In this document: in pieces, positions 35,160-41,884 of the stretch
Numbering within the stretch: the first letter of the stretch is position 1
Layout of the letters: each line of letters opens with the position of its first letter
Origin: Corynebacterium kroppenstedtii
GTDB lineage: Bacteria; Actinomycetota; Actinomycetes; Mycobacteriales; Mycobacteriaceae
DNA: 64,000 nucleotides
NCBI RefSeq assembly: GCF_016894245.1
Contig: NZ_CP069792.1
Location: 1,364,001 to 1,428,000 of the forward strand
Reading direction: 5' to 3'
Position numbers and translations under genes: made by a program
The notes under the pieces: model-generated
Database searches by the model: none
Told to the model about the DNA's origin: nothing
What the model saw: only the letters and a program-made list of their open reading frames with translations

Positions 35160-36551
35160 TTATTCCTCAGAACCGTCGCCGGCGCTGTTCGGCCCAGCGC
35201 TGTTCGGCCCAGGGGTGTTTGCACCAGAGGTGTGCGGCACGGTGGGAGTGGGCGCCTCGCGAGTCGCTGAGGCAGCGTTGCCGGCAGACCGTGGTTGAGT
35301 GTCAGGTGTGCCAGTAGTGGTCGCGGTACGCTCCTGCGTCGGGACTCCATCCTCGTTGCTCTGGCCAGCGTTTTGGTTGCCCTGATTAGTTGGCGCTTGT
35401 ATCGCACTCGGGTGGGTAGTCGTCGGTTGGGCAGCTCCCCCTCCAGAATGCGTGTCATTTGGATTATCCGTCGGAGTGGGTTCGTGTGACGGCTGAGCAG
35501 ATGGTTCGGATGGCGTCGGCGCGTGCGACGAACCGTGGGAATCATCTGATGCGGGGGTGGGCTTCGCGCTACTAGACGGGTGGATGCTGTGCGGCTCCGA
35601 GGGGTTGGCGGGCTTTGTTATCTCCGTGGGGTTGTCCCCCTTGTTGTCCGCGATCCACACTCCATCTTTGTTTCGATACATGTGGACAGCTTCGGACTGT
35701 GCTTGTGCGGCCGACTTGTCGATAATTTCCCTAGCTTGGTGCAACTGACTATTGCTCAAGACGCGTTGCAGACTGTCGGGTGTGTTGGTAAACCACAGCC
35801 CGATCCCCGGCGCGTTATCTGAGTCCGCCGTGGAATCGCTGGCATTAGATGTGCCACTGTGCTGTCCCATCGAAGTGTTGCCGTTGTCCCGCGGAACACC
35901 GAGTGCACCGAGATGTGTTTCGCCCCGCTTGGTGCCGGGAGGCAAAATGGGATCCTCGTCCCACTGAGCGCTAGAGTTCGACTCCTCATGGGATTGTGAA
36001 TTGTTCCCTTGTGAGTTGCTCTCGTGTGAGCGGTTCTCGTTCGAGCGTCGGTTGCTCTTATCGCCGCTGTTAGTCCGGTTGTTGGATTGGTTGCCTGACC
36101 GCGTGTCACTGTTGTTCTGAGCGTTCCCGGAGTTCTTTTTGCCTTGCCCAGAGTTGGACGTGCCACCATCGTTCGATCCTTGTGAACCGGCGGCTTCAAC
36201 GTCGTTGGTCTTGTCGTTTGATGAGACCGATTCTGTATCGACGGTGGTGGGGTGCTTCGGGGTTGAGGAAGCCGTCTCGGGTGACGACAGCTTCCAGACG
36301 CCTACTCCGATAGCGCATGCGAAGACCAAGCCAGTTCCGACGAATGTGTAAATGGGAAGGCGACCGCGTGACGGCGGAGTGCCGTTATATACGACGCGTT
36401 CCGACGACACCGACTGAGATGTGTCACTGGAATGAGAAAACGAGGAATCGTCGGCGGATGATGCAGAGCGTGATGACGGGTTCGCGCGTAGTGAGTCCTC
36501 GGGCTGTTCGGACTCGGAATTATTCCCCGTGGTTGGATTGTTGTTGGTCAA
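35160..36551 (-). CDS. Single-pass membrane protein with long disordered Ser/Asn/Thr/Pro-rich arms
   Basis: A 463-residue protein I do not recognise. Residues 1-62 are a Ser/Asp-rich cytoplasmic tail, 64-88 a membrane helix (PIYTFVGTGLVFACAIGVGVW), then a Ser/Asn/Gly/Gln-rich stretch (90-195), a short folded-looking region (about 245-310) with GLWFTNTPDSLQRVL and YRNKDGVWIADNKGD, and a Pro/Thr/Ser-rich tail (312-463) ending in repeated GPNSAG. This suggests an extracytoplasmic, possibly O-mannosylated, wall-spanning protein. The start is a TTG at 36551, chosen because GGGAGG lies seven bases upstream. It is convergent with manA (9-base gap). Confidence 0.65.
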   Translation of the reverse strand: MTNNNPTTGNNSESEQPEDSLRANPSSRSASSADDSSFSHSSDTSQSVSSERVVYNGTPPSRGRLPIYTFVGTGLVFACAIGVGVWKLSSPETASSTPKHPTTVDTESVSSNDKTNDVEAAGSQGSNDGGTSNSGQGKKNSGNAQNNSDTRSGNQSNNRTNSGDKSNRRSNENRSHESNSQGNNSQSHEESNSSAQWDEDPILPPGTKRGETHLGALGVPRDNGNTSMGQHSGTSNASDSTADSDNAPGIGLWFTNTPDSLQRVLSNSQLHQAREIIDKSAAQAQSEAVHMYRNKDGVWIADNKGDNPTEITKPANPSEPHSIHPSSSAKPTPASDDSHGSSHAPTPSEPSAQPSHEPTPTDNPNDTHSGGGAAQPTTTHPSAIQAPTNQGNQNAGQSNEDGVPTQERTATTTGTPDTQPRSAGNAASATREAPTPTVPHTSGANTPGPNSAGPNSAGDGSEE

Positions 36552-36876
36552 TCCGTGGCCTCCCTTGAGTGACGGCCGTCATCCCTTGTTTCCGCGGGAA
36601 TTGGCACTCGCATCAATAACTGCGAAAGAGAATAACAAAAGAGTTACAAAATAGCTACGGACGTGCTGGTTTATGTGAGTAGCGCTGGCAGGCCGCGTTA
36701 GTGCACCATCAGGCCACGAAGGTAAAGGCAAAGCAGTGATAGCCTGGATTGCAGCGTGGGTAGAGTGCCATAAATGGGGCATGACATAAACTATAAAGTG
36801 ATGAAAATCACTTCAAGAAGTGTCTCGAAACACAACGGTAGCTCGATATCTACCCACATTGTTAGGAGTGAACACT
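36552..36876. other. Divergent region upstream of luxS with overlapping palindromes
   Basis: About 325 bases between the disordered membrane protein and luxS. AT-rich parts at 36620-36655 and 36785-36800 probably contain promoters for both directions. Close to luxS there are three overlapping or adjacent inverted repeats: AAGTGAT-N4-ATCACTT (36796-36813), CACTTC-AA-GAAGTG (36809-36822) and GTGT-N6-ACAC right after. No gene is seen. Confidence 0.5.
36796..36822. promoter_or_regulatory. Overlapping palindromic operators upstream of luxS
   Basis: The arms AAGTGAT (36796-36802) and ATCACTT (36807-36813) form a perfect 7-base inverted repeat with GAAA in the centre. The next palindrome CACTTC-AA-GAAGTG (36809-36822) shares its left part. 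They lie 55-80 bases upstream of luxS, right after an AT-rich TATAAA, where a repressor would cover the transcription start. Confidence 0.5.
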
Positions 36877-37344
36877 GTGCCAAAGAACGTTGAAAGCTTT
36901 GAATTAGACCACACGAAGGTGGCTGCGCCTTATATCCGGCGCGCATCCGATTACGAGATCGCTGATGGCCACACGATCGTCAAGTACGACCTGCGGTTCC
37001 GCCAGCCGAATAAGTCGCACATCGAGATGTCCACGATGCACGCGATCGAACACAGCATGGCCGAGGCACTCCGTGACCACTTAAAGGGAGTCATCGACTT
37101 TGGTCCGATGGGGTGCCAGACCGGCTTTTACTTGACCGTAGACACGACTGCCGACGGTCCCACCTGGGATGAAGTTGCCGACGCTGTCAAGAAGGCCATC
37201 GCGGATATTGAGAAGTGGGATTCCGTGCCCGGCGCGGGAATTAAGTCGTGCGGTTGGGCGGAGCATCACGATCTCGACGGCGCTAAAAAAGAGCTAGCGG
37301 ACTTTGGCGCCCGCAGCGATGAGTGGAATCAGGTTTTCGCGTGA
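36877..37344 (+). CDS. luxS: S-ribosylhomocysteine lyase
   Basis: A 155-residue metalloenzyme that cleaves S-ribosylhomocysteine to homocysteine and DPD, the AI-2 precursor. Metal ligands are the two His of MHAIEH (55 and 59) and Cys125 in KSCGWAEHHD; catalytic Cys80 is in FGPMGCQTGFYL. FELDHTKVAAPYIRRA at the N-terminus is the family opening. The start is GTG at 36877, with AGGAG about eight bases upstream; a longer frame exists upstream but has no support. It overlaps mtnN by four bases, giving a complete SAH recycling pair. Confidence 0.93.
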   Translation: MPKNVESFELDHTKVAAPYIRRASDYEIADGHTIVKYDLRFRQPNKSHIEMSTMHAIEHSMAEALRDHLKGVIDFGPMGCQTGFYLTVDTTADGPTWDEVADAVKKAIADIEKWDSVPGAGIKSCGWAEHHDLDGAKKELADFGARSDEWNQVFA

Positions 37345-38129
37345 GCGGTGACGAACCATCGGTCATGTCCGACGTTCCACGCCCGGGGCGTACCTATGGC
37401 GAATCTGATTCATCCGTAGCTCTGCTTATTGCGGCGATGCCAGAGGAATTCGAGCCCCTGAAAGCTCGTTTGGGTGACGCGCGCAACGTCCAACTTCCCG
37501 GTATCCACGACGCAGTTATGGGGCGTCACGGTGGCAAGGACATCCTGCTGCTTCTCAGCGGTATCGGGTTGGTGAACGCGGCACACGCGGCCTCTGTCGG
37601 GTTGTGCTTAGGACCTTCTGTTGTTAGCGACGGATCGGGCCAGCCCGCCCAGCCTAGTGAGATCGGCTGCGTTATGTCGATCGGCACAGCCGGTGTTGTA
37701 CCGGGGCGCGCCTCGATTGGCGACGTCGTGGTCAGCAACAAGGTTGTCCCGGGCGATTTTGATCTCACAGCGTTCGGCTATGAGCGCGGTCAGGTACCGG
37801 GTCTTACCGCAGGCTACCCAGGCGACCGCGATCTCTTAGCAGCCGCAGATGCCATTGGTGCGAAGGGGCTGGGATTCGTCAGCGTGGATCGCTTCGTCGG
37901 CATCCCCGAGGCCGACGCGATACGTGAGATTTTTCCGGACGCGTCCGTCGTCGATATGGAATCCTCGGCCCTCGCGCAGACGGCGGTTCTTCATGAAACG
38001 CCGTTTATCTCAGTGCGGTCGGTGACCGACGTCATAGGGGAGTCGGAAACGTCCGTGCATGTCGATGAGGTTGATAATTCCTCAGTCCGGGCGGCTGATG
38101 CCGCACTCGACATCCTTGGTCGCGTGTAG
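37341..38129 (+). CDS. mtnN: 5'-methylthioadenosine / S-adenosylhomocysteine nucleosidase
   Basis: A 262-residue nucleoside phosphorylase-fold enzyme (Pfs). ALLIAAMPEEFEPLKARLG at the N-terminus, LLLLSGIGLVNAAHAASVGL, SIGTAGVVPGRASIGDVVVS, and VVDMESSALAQTAVLHETPFISVRSVTDV (Glu of MES is catalytic for ribose contact) are family marks. It removes adenine from SAH to give S-ribosylhomocysteine, the LuxS substrate. GTG at 37341 overlaps the luxS TGA by four bases, which indicates coupling. It is about 20 residues longer than E. coli Pfs, mainly at the N-terminus. Confidence 0.9.
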   Translation: MSGDEPSVMSDVPRPGRTYGESDSSVALLIAAMPEEFEPLKARLGDARNVQLPGIHDAVMGRHGGKDILLLLSGIGLVNAAHAASVGLCLGPSVVSDGSGQPAQPSEIGCVMSIGTAGVVPGRASIGDVVVSNKVVPGDFDLTAFGYERGQVPGLTAGYPGDRDLLAAADAIGAKGLGFVSVDRFVGIPEADAIREIFPDASVVDMESSALAQTAVLHETPFISVRSVTDVIGESETSVHVDEVDNSSVRAADAALDILGRV

Positions 38130-38223
38130 GACTTGCACCCGTTGGGGAATCCGCGCCTCCGTGTGCGGAAGGCGCATTGGCCTTACTGTCGAACATGTCC
38201 TGGCCGCGCGGTAGGCTCGGTGC

Positions 38224-38883
38224 ATGATTGTTGCGTGTGAGGGCATCGACGGCGCTGGCAAGAACACCTTAGTCACGGCCATAGAAAAAGAGTTGGTGGA
38301 GAGGGAAAAGCCTGTCGCACTGGTGTCTTTTCCCCGCTATAGCGATTCTGTTCATGCCAAGTTAGCCCGATCTGCGCTGTATGGGGGGATGGGGGATCTC
38401 GTCGATTCGGCATGTGGAATGGCGACCCTCTTCGCCCTTGATCGGGCGGAGATCGCCGATGACATCGCGGAGTTGTCGGAAGACGGATACTTCGTGCTCA
38501 TCGACCGTTTTGTGGCATCCAATGCTGCTTATGCCGCAGCGCGATCGGGGTGGGATGGGCAATCGCCGTCGCAGGACAACCCTATAGTGTCGTGGATTAC
38601 TGAGCTCGAGTTCGAGCGGTTAGGCATTCCGGTTCCGGATCTTCACGTTTTCTTATCGACGCCACCGCGCCTCGCCTCTGAACGAGCAGAGGCCCGCGAG
38701 AGTGAGGATGCTTCCCGCGCTCGCGACGCGTTTGAGAAAGATAGTGATCTTCAGCAGCGGACTGCTGCGGCGTATGAAGCGTTAGCGCGCGACCAATGGC
38801 AGTCCCCGTGGATTGTTGTTGAGCCGGGTGAACTCACTCGGCAGGCCACGGACGTTGCCGAAGCCATCATGCGACATGCGTGA
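38224..38883 (+). CDS. tmk: Thymidylate kinase
   Basis: A 219-residue kinase that phosphorylates dTMP to dTDP. The P-loop reads EGIDGAGKNTL (6-16), with Asn in place of the usual Thr, a feature I remember for corynebacterial and mycobacterial enzymes. VLIDRFVASNAAYAAARSG holds the DR(Y/F) motif and base-binding region. A lid with ERAEARESEDASRARDAFEKD follows. ATG at 38224 has AGG upstream. In M. tuberculosis tmk is directly followed by mtrA; here bioW-bioF lies between them on the other strand. Confidence 0.92.
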   Translation: MIVACEGIDGAGKNTLVTAIEKELVEREKPVALVSFPRYSDSVHAKLARSALYGGMGDLVDSACGMATLFALDRAEIADDIAELSEDGYFVLIDRFVASNAAYAAARSGWDGQSPSQDNPIVSWITELEFERLGIPVPDLHVFLSTPPRLASERAEARESEDASRARDAFEKDSDLQQRTAAAYEALARDQWQSPWIVVEPGELTRQATDVAEAIMRHA

Positions 38884-38909
38884 TAGCTGCCTATCCCTTG
38901 CGCGACGGA

Positions 38910-38923
38910 AGGCGACGTCGCCT
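38910..38923. terminator. Palindrome between convergent tmk and bioW-bioF
   Basis: AGGCGACGTCGCCT is a perfect 14-base palindrome in the 87-base gap between the two convergent genes. It may serve as a bidirectional stop structure, but without a loop or T-run the hairpin would be short, so this is tentative. Confidence 0.25.
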
Positions 38924-38970
38924 CGATGCGTATCGCGTTATCACTATCAAGCGTCACAACGGGTGAGACG

Positions 38971-41115
38971 TCACACTGAGTGAGGCATCAGGTCGTGCAG
39001 GGCGTCGACCAAGCGTTCAAGATCATCGTGCGTGTGGGTTGCCATCGTCGTCACGCGGAGAATCGCCCGTCCGCGGGGGACCGTGGGATACCGAATCCCG
39101 GGGACGTGGAATCCGCGGTCGGATAGGCCTTGGGAAATGCGAACGGCATCGGCTTCGTCGCCAATAAAAATCGGAATGATCGGTGTGCTATCGCTCGTCC
39201 CATCGACCAGTGGGATACCGTGCTCTCGTAGCTGATCGCGCAGGTAGCGGGAATTATCCTGCAGCTGGTGGACACGTTCGGGCTCGTGCAGAATTGTCAT
39301 GACCGCTGCTTGTGTCGCCGCCACCGAGGCCGGTGCTGAGGACGTAGAAAACACATAGCCGCGTGCGCGATTTCGCAAGAACTCAGCCACCGGGGTGGAA
39401 CAGCACACTGCTGCGCCTTCCGATCCGAGGGCCTTGGATGCGGTAATGACGAGCAGGTCCGGGCGCACATCAGAGTCATCTGATAATTCTGCTTCGGCCG
39501 AACTATCTGCGCCGCGTGAACGATCCACGTCACCATTCTGACGTCGAGCGTCGCTCCAATACTCGATGATGCCGCGACCAGTTCTCCCCAGTGTTCCCGT
39601 GCCATGCGCATCGTCGATAAGGACCCATGAACCATGAGCTCGGGCTAGTCGCATGATGCTGGGTAGCGGGGCGATGTCGCCATTCATGGAAAATACGCCG
39701 TCCGACACAATGAGTGTTCTGGGGCTTGCGCACTGGGTGAGTGCGTTGTCAAGGTGCTCCATGTCTTTGTGGGGGTAAATATGCACCTCTGCGTTTCCCC
39801 GAGTAGCCATTCGGATGCCATCAATGAGGCTCGCGTGGTTGAGCTCATCGGAGAATATGGTCATTCCGGGCGTGTGTGCGGGGGCGGTTCTGGGGGTCTC
39901 GGGGATATCAGTAGCCAGGGTGGCCAGAACAGCACCGTTTGCTTGATACCCGGTACCGAACAGCACGGCGTCGTCGTACCCGGTGAACTCGGCTAGGGTT
40001 CGTTCCGTACTGGTGTGGATGGTGAAGTTCCCTGTGGTGAGGCGGCTACCACCAGTTCCGGCGCCAAAGCGGTTGAGGGCATCGGTTGCGGCTGCGATGA
40101 CATTGGGATGTTCACTCAGTCCCAGATAATTGCTGGAAGAGAAGAGCACGGTGTCGGATCCCGACACTGTTGTGTGTGGTGTAGGCGCAGATGAGAATTC
40201 CAGCGGATAACGCCGCAAACCCCTGTTTTCCCACGTGGTGAGGGATCGTTCGGCGAAGGTTGTGAGATCAGTAGCAGGGGTGGGGTCGGATGTGTCACGG
40301 TGCGGTGAATGAGTGCCCTGTGGTGGCCATGGGATGCCATGCACAATGACCGCCGTGTTCTCGAGATAGTTTATGCAGTCAGCAATGTCGTCGTCAGTTC
40401 CCCGCACAAGGAACACCCGTCCGCCCTGGGGGCTGCCCATGGGTTTGATGTTCTCAATCCGCACGTAACATCCCGGTGTGCTCACATATCCGGTGGTGTA
40501 CTCGGGGTCATCAGAAATACACAGCTCCGCGCACACAGCGGGGTGGTACTGCACTTTCGACGCCAGCGTCAACGCCTCACAGTAATACGGTTTCGACGCC
40601 ACCGAGGACGACATTTCCTTAGCAGCGTCGGCCCCGGCTGGCATGTCGTTATCCAACGCCGTCACACGTACTCCGCGGATATCTTTCGTATCTCGGCGCT
40701 CGCCGGTATCGGCGTCAAGGAGCATCGCGCCACGCATCCCCCGGATACGTGTCAGAACTTCGAGTGCGTGCTTTGCGGTAGGAATCCCCACTTCGCGGAG
40801 GATATTTGTAATGGTGTGGTGTGCGTCGTCGACAGTCTTGGTATGGCGCGTCTCGCGGGTGAGAGCGGGAATATGCGTGATCTCGTCCTCATCGACACGG
40901 TGAACACTGACAACAACATCGTCGGGTTGCCCATTCGAGTGTGTCCATGCTCGGTGTTCTAATTCGGCCACGGTACGCATGATGTCGGATGCGGACACAA
41001 TGCGCTCTGCACCAGAGATATGCCGATCAGAATGGTCACATGATGTACCGCCATTGTTGTTGGGCGATGAAGAGACTCGTGCGCTCGCCCGCATTTTGAT
41101 GCTAAATCGCACCAT
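38971..41115 (-). CDS. bioWF: Fused 6-carboxyhexanoate-CoA ligase (BioW) and 8-amino-7-oxononanoate synthase (BioF)
   Basis: A 714-residue two-enzyme fusion. Residues 1-265 are BioW: FSIKMRASA, RHISGAERIV, MRGAMLLDADTGERRD, IRGVRV, EALTLASKVQYHPAV and AELCISDDPEYTTGYVS match pimeloyl-CoA synthetases of the Bacillus type. A short linker (266-285) leads to BioF (286-714): LFSSSNYLGLSEHP, GAGTGGSRLTTGN, HASLIDGIRM, DDAHGTGTLG and the PLP lysine K561 in TASKALGSEGA. A 30-residue Asp/Ser/Arg insert precedes the lysine. The product would turn pimelate plus ATP, CoA and alanine into 8-amino-7-oxononanoate, the first steps of biotin synthesis. ATG at 41115 has AAAGGAG close upstream. It breaks the usual tmk-mtrA neighbourhood. 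Confidence 0.92.
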   Translation of the reverse strand: MVRFSIKMRASARVSSSPNNNGGTSCDHSDRHISGAERIVSASDIMRTVAELEHRAWTHSNGQPDDVVVSVHRVDEDEITHIPALTRETRHTKTVDDAHHTITNILREVGIPTAKHALEVLTRIRGMRGAMLLDADTGERRDTKDIRGVRVTALDNDMPAGADAAKEMSSSVASKPYYCEALTLASKVQYHPAVCAELCISDDPEYTTGYVSTPGCYVRIENIKPMGSPQGGRVFLVRGTDDDIADCINYLENTAVIVHGIPWPPQGTHSPHRDTSDPTPATDLTTFAERSLTTWENRGLRRYPLEFSSAPTPHTTVSGSDTVLFSSSNYLGLSEHPNVIAAATDALNRFGAGTGGSRLTTGNFTIHTSTERTLAEFTGYDDAVLFGTGYQANGAVLATLATDIPETPRTAPAHTPGMTIFSDELNHASLIDGIRMATRGNAEVHIYPHKDMEHLDNALTQCASPRTLIVSDGVFSMNGDIAPLPSIMRLARAHGSWVLIDDAHGTGTLGRTGRGIIEYWSDARRQNGDVDRSRGADSSAEAELSDDSDVRPDLLVITASKALGSEGAAVCCSTPVAEFLRNRARGYVFSTSSAPASVAATQAAVMTILHEPERVHQLQDNSRYLRDQLREHGIPLVDGTSDSTPIIPIFIGDEADAVRISQGLSDRGFHVPGIRYPTVPRGRAILRVTTMATHTHDDLERLVDALHDLMPHSV

Positions 41116-41209
41116 ATACTCCTTTTATCAGGATCTGATGAAGGGTACTACCCGGAGCTATCGTAAGTTGCTGCGACTGTGTCTCAGCCATATGCCAGAA
41201 TATATAAAT

Positions 41210-41884
41210 ATGAAGACAAAGATCCTCGTTGTCGATGATGACCCAGCCATTGCGGAAATGCTCATGATCGTCCTTCAAGGTGAAGGGTTCGATACGGTCG
41301 TGGTGGGTGATGGTGCAGAGGCCGTTACTGCCGCATCCAACGAGGAACCGGATCTCATTTTGCTCGACGTCATGCTGCCCAGCATGAACGGGGTTGATGT
41401 GTGCCGGGCTATACGTAAGTCGTCAGCAGTGCCCATCGTGATGTTGAGTGCTCGGACTGACACTGTCGACGTTGTCTTGGGTCTGGAGTCCGGCGCGGAC
41501 GATTACATCAATAAACCGTTTAAGCCGAAAGAACTTGTTGCGCGCGTCCGTGCGCAGTTGCGGCGACGCGAACAAGCCACGGGAGATACCATCCACGTCG
41601 GTGATTTGGTTATTGACGTCCCGGGACACATCGTGAAACGCGATGGTAAGGAAATTTCATTAACTCCCATTGAGTTCGACCTACTCACCCAATTGGCTAG
41701 CCGGCCGAAGCAAGTGCTCACGCGTGAGGAACTGCTCAGGGAAGTATGGGGGTATAAGCAGCCCACGGACACCCGTGTTTTGAATGTTCATATCAACCGC
41801 TTACGGATCAAGGTCGAAAAGGATCACAAAAATCCGAAGCTAATCCAGGCTGTCCGAGGAGTGGGTTACAAGATCGGTGAGTAG
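41210..41884 (+). CDS. mtrA: Response regulator MtrA
   Basis: A 224-residue OmpR-type response regulator. The receiver domain has acidic DDD near residues 9-11, phosphoacceptor D53 in LILLDVMLP and K102 in INKPFKP. The C-terminal winged helix shows SLTPIEFDLLTQLASRP and DTRVLNVHINRLRIKVE. It is highly similar to C. glutamicum MtrA, which controls genes of osmoregulation, peptidoglycan metabolism and division. ATG at 41210 is chosen by family length; no Shine-Dalgarno is seen, and AT-rich TATATAAAT lies just before it. It overlaps mtrB by eight bases. Confidence 0.95.
   Translation: MKTKILVVDDDPAIAEMLMIVLQGEGFDTVVVGDGAEAVTAASNEEPDLILLDVMLPSMNGVDVCRAIRKSSAVPIVMLSARTDTVDVVLGLESGADDYINKPFKPKELVARVRAQLRRREQATGDTIHVGDLVIDVPGHIVKRDGKEISLTPIEFDLLTQLASRPKQVLTREELLREVWGYKQPTDTRVLNVHINRLRIKVEKDHKNPKLIQAVRGVGYKIGE

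Noticed and set aside
40309..40962. 217-codon plus-strand frame
   Set aside because: It lies entirely inside bioW-bioF on the opposite strand, where both enzyme halves have full family motifs. The plus frame resembles nothing.
40979..41209. Longer N-terminus for MtrA
   Set aside because: The frame is open upstream but overlaps the bioW-bioF start region, and MtrA homologues begin at the KTKILVVDDD segment.
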